Below, in pieces: positions 17,495 to 25,779 of a stretch of DNA of 64,000 bases. Under the pieces are notes generated by a model that did not search any database, was not told the origin of the DNA, and saw only the letters and a list, made by a program, of their open reading frames with translations. This DNA comes from Burkholderiales bacterium (lineage in GTDB: Bacteria; Pseudomonadota; Gammaproteobacteria; Burkholderiales; Burkholderiaceae_F): NCBI GenBank assembly GCA_016716275.1, contig JADJWR010000003.1, forward strand, positions 496,001 to 560,000. Direction: 5' to 3'. The stretch's first letter is position 1. The number at the start of each line of letters is the position of its first letter. The position numbers and the translations under genes are program-made.

Positions 17495-19057
17495 ATGGAA
17501 CCGGTCGAACCCGCGCTGCCGCTTGCCGTCGCCGATCCGGCACCGCGACCCGCGACCGAGCGCGCCTGGCGGTCGCTGGAGCGGCAGGCCGACCGCGTCT
17601 TCGGCGCTGCCGCCAACCCGCTGCGGCAGCTCGGCGCGCTGGCGGTGCTGATGCTGTGGATTGCGCTGGCGAGCGGCACTTACCTGTACATCGTCTTCGA
17701 CACCACGGCCGCCGGCGCGCATGCGTCGCTCGATGATCTGGCGCGCGGGCAGCCCTGGGCCGGCGGTCTGGTGCGCAGCCTGCATCGCTACAGCGCCGAC
17801 GCCTTCGTGCTGTTCACCGCGCTGCACGTCCTGCGTGAATGGCTGCTCGGCCGCTACGCCGGCTTCCGCTGGTTCTCGTGGGTGAGCGGCGTGCCGCTGC
17901 TCTGGCTGGCACTGCTGTCGGGCCTGATCGGCTACTGGATGGTCGCCGACACGCGGGCACTGTTCGTCGCCACCGCGATCGCCGACTGGACCGGCTGGCT
18001 GCCCGGTTTCGGCGCGGTGCTGATGCGCAACTTCATCGCCGAGGAGGCGATCTCCGACCGGCTGTTCGCGCTGCTGGTGTTCATCCACATCTTCGCCGCG
18101 CTGCTGGTGCTGGCCGGGCTGTGGGTGCACATCAAGCGGATCGCCCGGCCGGTGACGCAGCCGTCGCGGCAGACCGCCGTCGGCAGTGCGCTGATGCTGC
18201 TCGGGCTGGCCGCTGTCTGGCCGGCGCTGTCGACCGCGCCGGCCGGCTTCACGCAGGTGCCTTCGGTGGTGCCGGTGGACTGGTTCTTCTTCTGGCTGTT
18301 CCCGCTGATGTACGCGACCTCGCCGGGCGCGCTCTGGGCGGTGACCGGACTGGGCACGGTGCTGCTCGTCATGCTGCCGTGGACCTCACGCGCGCCGCGG
18401 CCGGCGCCGGCGGTGGTCGATCTGGCCCACTGCAACGGCTGCCGACGCTGCTTCGACGATTGCCCGTTCAGCGCCATCGTGCTGGTGCCGCGCACCGATC
18501 GGCGCCCATATGCGGTGCAGCCCGAGGTCGACGCCGAACTTTGCGCCGGCTGCGGCATCTGCGTCGGCGCCTGTCCGTCGTCGCTGCCGTTTCGCGCCCG
18601 CGGGCGACTGGCCACCGGCATCGACCTGCCCGACCGCCCGCTGACGGCGCTGCGCGACGCGCTGCGCCGCGGGCTGGCGGCCCAACCGGGCGCGGCGGTG
18701 CTGTTCGGTTGCGACGAGGGCGCCGACGCGCGTGCGGTCGCCGGACCGGACGTGATCGCGCTGTCGGCTCCCTGCGCGGCGATGCTGCCGCCGGCCTTCG
18801 CCGACTATGCGCTGCGCCAGGGCGCGGCGCGGGTGGTGGTGGCCAGTTGCGGCCGGCACGGCTGCGCCTACCGGCTCGGCGGGCGCTGGACCGACGATCG
18901 CTTTGCCGGCCGCCGCGATCCGGTGCTGCGCCAGCGGGCGCGCGGACCGAACCTGCGGCTGCTGGAGGCGCTGCGCGGCGACGAAGCCAGGCTGCGCGCG
19001 GCGTTGCGCGAAACGGCGCCGCGGCAGGCGCGGCACTCGGGAGCCGGCGATGACTAA
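17495..19057 (+). CDS. Cytochrome b fused to two [4Fe-4S] clusters and an MvhD-like domain
   Basis: A 520-residue protein. Residues 1-220 are a cytochrome b N-terminal domain with histidine pairs H97/H111 and H198/H212. Around 258-265 is PVDWFF, where bc1 complexes have PEWY. Residues 308-365 hold two ferredoxin motifs (C313, C316, C319, C323 and C350, C353, C356, C360). Residues 395-500 match the hydrogenase iron-sulfur subunit family (MvhD), with C406, C427, C452 and C457 in FGCDEGAD, APCAAM and SCGRHGCAYR. MvhD normally passes electrons to heterodisulfide reductase-type flavoproteins. Here it is tied to a membrane diheme, suggesting exchange between quinone and a low-potential soluble carrier. 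The start at 17495 avoids overlap with the preceding gene. The next gene overlaps its end by eight bases. Confidence 0.88.
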   Translation: MEPVEPALPLAVADPAPRPATERAWRSLERQADRVFGAAANPLRQLGALAVLMLWIALASGTYLYIVFDTTAAGAHASLDDLARGQPWAGGLVRSLHRYSADAFVLFTALHVLREWLLGRYAGFRWFSWVSGVPLLWLALLSGLIGYWMVADTRALFVATAIADWTGWLPGFGAVLMRNFIAEEAISDRLFALLVFIHIFAALLVLAGLWVHIKRIARPVTQPSRQTAVGSALMLLGLAAVWPALSTAPAGFTQVPSVVPVDWFFFWLFPLMYATSPGALWAVTGLGTVLLVMLPWTSRAPRPAPAVVDLAHCNGCRRCFDDCPFSAIVLVPRTDRRPYAVQPEVDAELCAGCGICVGACPSSLPFRARGRLATGIDLPDRPLTALRDALRRGLAAQPGAAVLFGCDEGADARAVAGPDVIALSAPCAAMLPPAFADYALRQGAARVVVASCGRHGCAYRLGGRWTDDRFAGRRDPVLRQRARGPNLRLLEALRGDEARLRAALRETAPRQARHSGAGDD

Positions 19058-19553
19058 ACCGCTGCACTACCTGGCCCAGGGGGTGCTGTACGCGGCCTTC
19101 GCGGCGGTGGTCGGCTACTTCTCGACCTCGCCGCCGTACCGGCAGCTCGGCGAGGACGAGGCGCTGCTGCGGCTGTCGCTGCTGCATCCGGGCAAGCCGA
19201 AGGGCGATTGCCGGCAGCGGACCCCGGAGGAACTGGCGAAGATGTCGCCGCAGATGCGCGCGCCGCTGGATTGCCCGCGCGAGCGCTCGCCGGTGGTCGT
19301 CCGTGTCGAACTCGACGGCAAGCCGGTGATCGACGAATCGTTCCCGCCGGCCGGGTTGAACCGCGACGGCGCTTCGGCCGGCTACCGGCGCCTGCCGATC
19401 CCGGCCGGCCGCCACACCGTGCGGGCGCGGCTGAGCGACGACACGCGCAGCGCCGACTTTCCCTACGAACGCACGGCCGAGCTCGAAGTCAAGCCGGGCC
19501 AGATCGTGCTGATCGACTTCAACCCGGCGCTGGGAGGCCTGCTGATCCGATGA
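19050..19553 (+). CDS. Membrane-anchored protein of unknown function in the heme-copper operon
   Basis: A 167-residue protein with one N-terminal hydrophobic segment (about 8-24) and a soluble domain with two cysteines (DCRQRT and DCPRER). The second half resembles an immunoglobulin-like fold of alternating strands (VVVRVELDGKPV, GRHTVRARLSD, LEVKPGQIVLIDF). It overlaps both neighbours (8 and 4 bases), so its translation is probably coupled to theirs. I do not recognise a family. Periplasmic exposure and an accessory role for the subunit I protein are inferences. Confidence 0.75.
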   Translation: MTKPLHYLAQGVLYAAFAAVVGYFSTSPPYRQLGEDEALLRLSLLHPGKPKGDCRQRTPEELAKMSPQMRAPLDCPRERSPVVVRVELDGKPVIDESFPPAGLNRDGASAGYRRLPIPAGRHTVRARLSDDTRSADFPYERTAELEVKPGQIVLIDFNPALGGLLIR

Positions 19554-20992
19554 AAGCGAACCAGGCATTGCCGGCGGCGATCCGCGCCCTCGTCTGGCCC
19601 GGCGACCTGCCTTCGACGGTGCACGTCGCCCGCTACCGGCTCGACGTCGCCGGCGGCGAGCGCCGGCGGCTGGCCGCCGCCTGGCTATGGCTGGCGATCG
19701 CCGCGCTGGCCGCCAGCGGCGTGTTCTCGATCCTGCTGGTGGCCGCGCGGGCGCCGTTCCTGCAGTCGCTGCTGCCGACGGTGGACTTCTTCCGCGTCGC
19801 CCTGGTGGTGCATGTGGACCTGTCGGTGCTGGTGTGGTTTGCCGCCTTCGCCGCGGTGCTGTGGAGTGCCGCCAGCACGGAACGCTGGCTGGGCCTCGCC
19901 TGGACCGCGTGGGGGCTCGGCCTGCTCGGTACGGTGGCGATGAGCGCGGCGCCGTTCCTGAACCCCGGTACGCCGGTGATGGCCAACTACGTGCCGGTGA
20001 TCGACAGCGGCATGTTCCTCTGGGGCCTGCTGATGTTCGGCGTCGCCTTCGGCCTGACGGCGCTGCGCGCGCTGGCCGTGCCGCAGCGGGTCGGCGTGCT
20101 GCTGGCGCCGGACGGCGCGCTGCGCTTCGGGCTGAACGCGGCGGCGGTGGCGGCGGCGATGTCGATCGTCGCGCTCGCCTGGTCGTGGGCGACGGTGCCG
20201 CGGCTGCTCGATTCGAAGACCTACTACGAGCTGCTGTTCTGGGGCCCGGGCCACGTGATCCAGTTCTGCTGGAGCCTGGTCATGATGGTGGCGTGGCTTT
20301 GGCTGGCGACGCTCGCCGGCGCGCGGGTGCCGCTGTCGCCGCGCGTGGTGACGCTGCTGTTCGCGATCGGGCTGGCGGCGGTTTTCGCCACGCCGCTCAT
20401 CTACCTGGCCCACGACGTCGCCTCGGTCGAGCACCAGAAGCTTTTCACCTGGCAGATGCGCTTCGGCGGCGGGCTGGCGATCGTGCCGATCGCGGTCGGC
20501 GTGGCGATCGGCCTGGCGCGCGCCGACCGGCCGCTGGCGCGCGTCGACGGCGACTGGCGGCTGCCCGCCTGCCGCAACGCGCTGTGGGCCTCGCTGCTGC
20601 TGTTCGCCGCCGGCGGCGTGATCGGCTTCCTGATCAAGGGCTCCGACGTGCGCATCCCGGCGCACTATCACGGCTCGATCGTCGGCATCACGCTGGCGCT
20701 GATGGGACTGGCCTACGCGCTGCTGCCGAAGCTCGGCTTCGCGCGGCCGCTGCCGAAGGCGGCGGCCTGGCAGCCCGTGCTGTACGGCGCCGGCCAGTTC
20801 CTGCACATCGTCGGGCTGGTGTGGTCGGGCGGCTACGGCGTGCAGCGCAAGGTCGCCGGCGCCGAGCAGGTGCTGCGCACGCCGTCGGAAGTCGCCGGCA
20901 TGGCGCTGATGGGCATCGGCGGGCTGATCGCGGTGGCCGGCGGGCTGCTGTTCGCGATCGTCGTGCTGCGCACGCTGCGCCGGGAGCGTTGA
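19550..20992 (+). CDS. Divergent heme-copper oxidase-like subunit I with altered metal site
   Basis: A 480-residue protein with about 12 membrane spans, short for the family. Candidate ligands are H88 (VVHVDLSV, low-spin heme), H235 in WGPGHVIQF (the CuB histidine position) and H372/H374 in AHYHGS (heme ligands). At the position of the active-site tyrosine there is F239. The CuB His-His pair is absent: the nearest candidate is H288 followed by D289, with H295 downstream. No CuA subunit is encoded here. The site may bind a different metal or reduce NO or another substrate rather than O2. The gene overlaps both neighbours (ATGA overlaps), so subunit stoichiometry is probably controlled. Assignment to the superfamily is fairly firm, the reaction is not known. 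Confidence 0.8.
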   Translation: MKANQALPAAIRALVWPGDLPSTVHVARYRLDVAGGERRRLAAAWLWLAIAALAASGVFSILLVAARAPFLQSLLPTVDFFRVALVVHVDLSVLVWFAAFAAVLWSAASTERWLGLAWTAWGLGLLGTVAMSAAPFLNPGTPVMANYVPVIDSGMFLWGLLMFGVAFGLTALRALAVPQRVGVLLAPDGALRFGLNAAAVAAAMSIVALAWSWATVPRLLDSKTYYELLFWGPGHVIQFCWSLVMMVAWLWLATLAGARVPLSPRVVTLLFAIGLAAVFATPLIYLAHDVASVEHQKLFTWQMRFGGGLAIVPIAVGVAIGLARADRPLARVDGDWRLPACRNALWASLLLFAAGGVIGFLIKGSDVRIPAHYHGSIVGITLALMGLAYALLPKLGFARPLPKAAAWQPVLYGAGQFLHIVGLVWSGGYGVQRKVAGAEQVLRTPSEVAGMALMGIGGLIAVAGGLLFAIVVLRTLRRER

Positions 20993-21891
20993 TGCTGCTG
21001 CGTCGCCTGCTGCAACTGGCCTTCGCTCTGGCGCTGGTGGTGGTCGGCGCCAGCGCGACGCTGCGGCTGGCGGCCAACGGCATCGGCTGTGAGCCCTGGC
21101 CGGCCTGCTACGGGGGCGCCGATACGGCAGCGGCAGCCAACGCCACGCCGCTGGCGCGCGCGCTTCGGCTGTCGCATCGCATCGCCGCCTCGGCATTCGC
21201 GCTGGTTGCGCTGGCGGCCGTCGCGCTCGGCTGGCGGCGCTGGGCCAGCGGCCAGCGAATCGCCGGCGCGGCGCTGCTGGCGGCCACCGCGCTGCTGGCC
21301 TGGATCGGCCGCCATACGCCGTCGCCGCTGCCGGCGGTCACCCTGATCAACCTGCTCGGCGGCTTTGCCCTGCTCGCGCTGCTCGCCTACCTGCTCGCCG
21401 CGAGGCCGCCAGCGGCTGCGGCCGCGGCGCCGATCGGCGCACTGGCCGTGCTGGCGGTCGCGCTGGCACTGCAGGCCGGCAGCGGCGCGCTGATCAGCGC
21501 CCGCCTGGCCGGCGCGGACTGCGCCAGCGATTGCCGCACTTCATGGCTGCCGGGCGCCGCCGCGCTCGCCGATCCCATGCTTTCCGGAACGGCGGCGGAG
21601 ATCGTGCAGCCGCGCGCCGGACAGGTACTGCACCTTTGGCACCGGCTCGGCGGGCTGGCGCTGGCGCTGACGACCCTGGTGGCGGCGTTCGCGCTGTTGC
21701 GCCGTCGGCGTCGGCGCACGGCGACGATGGTCGCCGCGGCCGCCACTGGTGCACTCGGTTTCGCCGCGGCTTCGGCCGATCCGGCGCTGGCGGCGGTGGC
21801 GGCGCACGCGCTGGCCGCCGGCCTGCTCGTCGCATCGCTCGGCGCCGCTGTTGCGCCGGGCGCCGATCTTTCGGAGGAGTTCAGCAGATGA
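20992..21891 (+). CDS. CtaA/COX15-like heme-modifying membrane protein
   Basis: A 299-residue protein with about eight membrane helices. RLAANGIGCEPWPACYG matches the N-terminal signature of heme A synthase. Histidines in LSHRIAA and HLWHRLGGL fit the four-helix-bundle heme ligands of the family. A cysteine pair in DCASDCRTSW resembles the CX-C loop of some CtaA proteins. The family converts heme O to heme A using water-derived oxygen. This member is quite divergent, so it may instead insert or bind heme for the adjacent subunit I. The start overlaps the stop of that gene, and the DUF2249 gene starts four bases before its end. Confidence 0.8.
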   Translation: MLLRRLLQLAFALALVVVGASATLRLAANGIGCEPWPACYGGADTAAAANATPLARALRLSHRIAASAFALVALAAVALGWRRWASGQRIAGAALLAATALLAWIGRHTPSPLPAVTLINLLGGFALLALLAYLLAARPPAAAAAAPIGALAVLAVALALQAGSGALISARLAGADCASDCRTSWLPGAAALADPMLSGTAAEIVQPRAGQVLHLWHRLGGLALALTTLVAAFALLRRRRRRTATMVAAAATGALGFAAASADPALAAVAAHALAAGLLVASLGAAVAPGADLSEEFSR

Positions 21892-22139
21892 TCGTCATCG
21901 ACGCACGGCAGTGGGAGCCGCCGCGACCCTTCGAAGAGACGATGGAGGCGCTGTGCCGCCTGCAGCCGGGCGAGAAGGTGCGGCTGATCATCGGCCGCGA
22001 GCCGCTGCCCCTTTACCGCATCCTGGACCAGAACGGCTACGTCTTCTTCACCGCCGTGCGCGACGACGGCTCCTACGAGGTCGACATCTGCCTGCGCAGC
22101 GACACCGCCGAGGGCGCTGCCGACGACGGCGGCGAATAG
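21888..22139 (+). CDS. DUF2249 domain protein
   Basis: An 83-residue protein starting at ATG with GGAGGAG about nine bases upstream. It carries the DUF2249 core (LQPGEKVRLIIGREPLPLY, then RILDQNGY), a TusA-like fold. Proteins of this family often occur in denitrification and NO-related operons, but their role is unproven. It is the last gene of the operon beginning at 17495, separated from the GntR gene by 147 bases. Confidence 0.85.
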   Translation: MIVIDARQWEPPRPFEETMEALCRLQPGEKVRLIIGREPLPLYRILDQNGYVFFTAVRDDGSYEVDICLRSDTAEGAADDGGE

Positions 22140-22228
22140 GTGGCCGGCCGGCGGCAGGCTCGGCGAAGCTGACCACTACTTGACCATGGCGGGCCTCGCG
22201 CGCCCGCGGGATCGAATGCCCGCCGCCT

Positions 22229-22243
22229 TGTGTATACAGTATC
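22229..22243. promoter_or_regulatory. Possible GntR operator upstream of the indoleacetate cluster
   Basis: The palindrome TGTATACA (22231-22238) lies about 50 bases before the GntR start and is AT-rich amid GC-rich DNA. GT-N2-AC cores are typical operators of FadR-type GntR proteins, so autoregulation and control of the downstream operon is plausible. Confidence 0.45.
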
Positions 22244-22286
22244 CTGCGTCCAGTCGACCACGTTTGCCCAGGCGCGGCCAGCCGCG

Positions 22287-23012
22287 ATGAACCTCGTCCT
22301 GTTGCCCGTTGAACGGTCGCTCGCCCTCGGCGAGCAGGTCTACGAGCGGCTGCGCGCGCTGCTGCGCAGCGGCTTGATCGCCGCCGGCCAGCCGCTGCAG
22401 GAGGTGCAGCTGGCCGAGCGGCTCGGTGTGTCGCGAACGCCGGTGCGCGAGGCGATGACGCGGCTGGCCGGCGAGGGGCTGCTCGCCTCCGACGGGCGCA
22501 GCTTCACGGTGCCGACGCTGACGCGAGGCGACGTCGACGACATCTACGAGATCCGCTTCCTGGTCGAGCCGGCGGCGATCCGCGGCGTCGCTGCGCTGAC
22601 CACCGATCGGGCCGTGCGGGCGCCGCTCGACGCGGCGCTGGCGGCGGCCGTCGCCGCGCACGCGGCCGGCGACGCCGAAGGCTTCCGCGAGGCGCACCGC
22701 CGCTTCCGCGCCGCCTGGCTGGCGCTGGTGCCGAACCGGCGCCTGGTGCGGGTGGTCGAGCAGTACGCCGACCACCTGCAGCACATCCGCGCGCTGACGC
22801 TCGGCGAGGCGCGGGTGCGCGCGATCGTGCTGCGTGGGCACCGGCGGATCGCCGCCGCGCTGGCCGCCGGCGACGGCGAGGCAGCGGCCGAGGCGATGCG
22901 CGCCAACCTGGCCGAAGCCAAGCGCGCCTTCGTCGCCGCCACCGGGCTGGCTGAGCAGGCGCGGCGCACGCGTGCGCCGGCGCGGCGGTCGGCCGGAAGG
23001 GCCGCCCGATGA
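22287..23012 (+). CDS. GntR/FadR-family (FCD) regulator of the indoleacetate cluster
   Basis: A 241-residue protein. The N-terminal winged helix (about 10-75) contains LAERLGVSRTPVREAM, the typical GntR recognition motif, followed by the helical FCD ligand-binding domain. The ATG at 22287 is preferred; a longer frame begins upstream inside the probable operator. The gene overlaps the thiolase by four bases. The 14-gene indoleacetate cluster described in Azoarcus/Aromatoleum includes a GntR regulator. The effector is probably a pathway CoA thioester such as indoleacetyl-CoA (inference). Confidence 0.88.
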   Translation: MNLVLLPVERSLALGEQVYERLRALLRSGLIAAGQPLQEVQLAERLGVSRTPVREAMTRLAGEGLLASDGRSFTVPTLTRGDVDDIYEIRFLVEPAAIRGVAALTTDRAVRAPLDAALAAAVAAHAAGDAEGFREAHRRFRAAWLALVPNRRLVRVVEQYADHLQHIRALTLGEARVRAIVLRGHRRIAAALAAGDGEAAAEAMRANLAEAKRAFVAATGLAEQARRTRAPARRSAGRAAR

Positions 23013-24211
23013 ATTACCGGGCCGAGATCCCTTACGGCGCCTACTGGAGCACGCCGTTCGCCCGCTGGCAGGGCAGCTTCGCCGGCCTGCACAGCATCGA
23101 GTTCGCCGCACACGTGGCGCGCGGCGAACTGGCGCGGCGCGGCATCGAAGCGAAGTCGTTCGACTACGGCGTGCTCGGCTTCTCGGTGCCGCAGCAGCAC
23201 GCGTTCTACGGCCTGCCGTGGCTCGCCGGCCTGATCGGCAGCACGGCGGGCGGTCCGACGCTGATGCAGGCCTGCGCCACCGGCGTGCGCACGCTGCTGG
23301 CGGCCGCACAGGAGATCGAGGTCGGCCTGGCGAGCACGGCGCTGGTGGTCAACTGCGACCGCACCTCCAACGGCCCGCACATCTACTACCCGAACCCGCG
23401 CGGTCCCGGCGGCACCGGCACCGCCGAGGACTGGGTGCTGCAGAACTTCGCCTGCGACCCGCTCGGCCGGCACTCGATGCTGCAGACCGCCGAGAACGTC
23501 GCCGCGCGGCACGGCATCGGCACAGCGCAGCAGCACGAAGTCGTGCTGCGCCGGGAGGAGCAGTACCGGCGGGCGCTGCAGGACGACGCCGCCTTCCTGC
23601 GCCGCTTCATGACGCTGCCGTTCGACGTGCCGGCGCCGGGCTTTCGCAAGCGTGCCGGCACGCTGGCCGCCGACGAGGGCGTGTCGCAGTCGACGGCGGA
23701 CGGGCTGGCGGCACTGAAGCCGGTGCTCGACGGCGGCACGGTGACCTTCGGCGGACAGACGCACCCGGCCGACGGCAACGCGGCGCTGGTGCTGACGACG
23801 CGCGAGCGGGCGCGCGAGTTCGCCGCCGATCCGAAGATCGCCGTGCGCCTGCACGGCTTCGGCCTGGCGCGCGCGCCGCTGGCCCTGATGCCCGAGTCGA
23901 CCGTGCCGGCGGCGCGGCGCGCGCTCGAGCAGGCCGGCCGCGACATCCGCGGCATCGACGCGATCAAGACGCACAACCCGTTCGCCATCAACGACATCTT
24001 TTTCGCGCAGGAGACCGGTGTCGACATCGGATCGCTCAACAACTACGGCTGCTCGCTGGTGTGGGGCCACCCGCAGGCGCCGATGGGCACCCGCTCGGTG
24101 ATCGAGCTGATCGAGGAACTGGCGCTGCGCGGCGGCGGCTGGGGCCTTTTCGCCGGCTGCGCCGCCGGCGACACCGCGATGGCGGTGGTGCTCGAAGTGG
24201 GCGACGCGTAG
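23009..24211 (+). CDS. Thiolase of the indoleacetate pathway
   Basis: A 400-residue thiolase that would cleave the 3-oxoacyl-CoA from 2-aminocinnamoyl-CoA oxidation to 2-aminobenzoyl-CoA and acetyl-CoA. Catalytic residues are visible: the nucleophilic cysteine in MQACATGVRT, the histidine in WGHPQAPMGT and the second cysteine in FAGCAAGDT. Product assignment rests on the cluster context, which matches the described pathway containing a beta-ketothiolase. It overlaps the GntR gene and is followed closely by the CoA ligase. Confidence 0.88.
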   Translation: MNYRAEIPYGAYWSTPFARWQGSFAGLHSIEFAAHVARGELARRGIEAKSFDYGVLGFSVPQQHAFYGLPWLAGLIGSTAGGPTLMQACATGVRTLLAAAQEIEVGLASTALVVNCDRTSNGPHIYYPNPRGPGGTGTAEDWVLQNFACDPLGRHSMLQTAENVAARHGIGTAQQHEVVLRREEQYRRALQDDAAFLRRFMTLPFDVPAPGFRKRAGTLAADEGVSQSTADGLAALKPVLDGGTVTFGGQTHPADGNAALVLTTRERAREFAADPKIAVRLHGFGLARAPLALMPESTVPAARRALEQAGRDIRGIDAIKTHNPFAINDIFFAQETGVDIGSLNNYGCSLVWGHPQAPMGTRSVIELIEELALRGGGWGLFAGCAAGDTAMAVVLEVGDA

Positions 24212-24225
24212 CCGTGGGCGAGGCG

Positions 24226-25755
24226 ATGGACCCGTCGAACTGGATCGCGGCCAATGCCGGGCGCGTACCGCAGCAGGCGGCGATCCGCTTCGACGGGCGC
24301 GACACCAGCTATGCCGAGCTGGCCGTCGCCATCGACCGCCTCGCCGCGGCGCTGGCTGCCTGCGGCGTCGGGCGCGGCGGCTGCGTGGCGTACCTGGGGC
24401 TGAACCGGCCCGAGGAACTGGCGCTGCTGTTCGCCTGTGCCAGGCTCGGCGCGATCTTCATGCCGCTGAACTGGCGGCTGGCCGCACCAGAGCACTGCGA
24501 GCGCCTGCTCGACTGCCCGCCCGTGGTGTTCGTGGTCGAGCAAAGCTTCGTCGCGCCGACGGCGGCGTACGTCGACGCGCTGCCGCCGATGACGCGGGTG
24601 GCGATCGGCGGCGTGCCGCCGGGCTGGCTCGGCTACCAGGCGCTGCTCGCGCGCGGCGACGGCGGCGAGGCCGGCCGCGGCGAGGCCGGCTCCGACCTGC
24701 CGCTGCTGCTTTGCCACACCTCGGGCTCGACCGGCAGGCCGAAGGGCGTCGTGCTGACGCAGCGCGCGCTCGCCGCCAATGCCGCGAACAGCATCGCGCT
24801 GCACGCGATGAGCGGCGACGACCGCATCCTGACCAACCTGCCGCTGTTCCACGTCGGCGGCCTGAACAACCAGACCACGCCTGCGCTGTGCGTCGGCGCG
24901 ACCGTGGTGCTGCACGCGAAGTTCGATCCGGAGGCGACCTTCGACGCAATCGAGCGCGAGCGCATCTCGCTCACCGTGCTGGTGCCGACGCAACTGGCGA
25001 TGATGATGGCCTCGCCGCGCTGGCAGACCGCCGACCTGTCGAGCCTGCGCATGATCACCACCGGCTCGACGATCGTGCCCGAGCACCTGATCCGCGCCGT
25101 GCACGCGCGCGGCGTGCCGCTGGTGCAGATCTACGGCTCGACCGAGACCTGCCCGATCGCCGCCTGCCTGTCGCCGGGCGACGCGGTGCGCAAGGCCGGC
25201 TCGACCGGCAAGGCGGCGCAGCACTGCCGGCTGCGGCTGGTCGACGCCGAAGGCCACGAGGTTGCCGCCGGCGAGCGCGGCGAAATCCTGGTCAGCGGCG
25301 AGAACGTGATGAGCGGCTACTGGCGGCAGCCGCAGGCCACCGCTGCGGCGCTCGCCGACGGCTGGTTCCACAGCGGCGACATCGGCCACTTCGACGACGA
25401 AGGCTTCCTGTGGGTCGACGGCCGCGCCAAGGAGATGATCATCTGCGGCGGCGAGAACATCGCGCCGGCGGAGATCGAGAACGTGCTGCTGGCCTGTCCC
25501 GACGTGGCCGAGGTGGCGGTGGTCGGCCGGCCGGACGGCGACTGGGGCGAGGTGGTGGTGGCGGTGGTGGCGCCGAAGGAAGGCCGGCGACTGACGCGCG
25601 AAGGCCTGCTGGCGCTTCTCGACGGGCGCATCGCCCGCTACAAGCACCCGCGCCAGCTGCTGCTGGTCGACGAACTGCCGAAGACCGCGCTCGGCAAGGT
25701 GCGCCGGGAGGATGTCCGGCGGCTGGTGGTCGAAGTCGCCGAGCGCGGCAACTGA
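24226..25755 (+). CDS. iaaB: Acyl-CoA ligase, indoleacetate-CoA ligase type
   Basis: A 509-residue AMP-forming CoA ligase. The ATP/AMP motif LLCHTSGSTGRPKG, the YGSTETCP motif, the FHSGD hinge region and the C-terminal PKTALGKVRR lysine motif are all present. The homologue in Aromatoleum (IaaB) activates indoleacetate to indoleacetyl-CoA. That reaction seems not to lie on the main route and may produce the inducer. A GTG at 24214 is an alternative start. Substrate specificity here is inferred from position between thiolase and hydantoinase genes. Confidence 0.82.
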   Translation: MDPSNWIAANAGRVPQQAAIRFDGRDTSYAELAVAIDRLAAALAACGVGRGGCVAYLGLNRPEELALLFACARLGAIFMPLNWRLAAPEHCERLLDCPPVVFVVEQSFVAPTAAYVDALPPMTRVAIGGVPPGWLGYQALLARGDGGEAGRGEAGSDLPLLLCHTSGSTGRPKGVVLTQRALAANAANSIALHAMSGDDRILTNLPLFHVGGLNNQTTPALCVGATVVLHAKFDPEATFDAIERERISLTVLVPTQLAMMMASPRWQTADLSSLRMITTGSTIVPEHLIRAVHARGVPLVQIYGSTETCPIAACLSPGDAVRKAGSTGKAAQHCRLRLVDAEGHEVAAGERGEILVSGENVMSGYWRQPQATAAALADGWFHSGDIGHFDDEGFLWVDGRAKEMIICGGENIAPAEIENVLLACPDVAEVAVVGRPDGDWGEVVVAVVAPKEGRRLTREGLLALLDGRIARYKHPRQLLLVDELPKTALGKVRREDVRRLVVEVAERGN

Positions 25756-25779
25756 AGCGGAGCACGAGGAACCCAGGCG

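Noticed and set aside
21089..22183. Alternative frames across the CtaA-like and DUF2249 genes
   Set aside because: They lack motifs and ribosome-binding sites, while the chosen frames overlap in the manner of a coupled operon.
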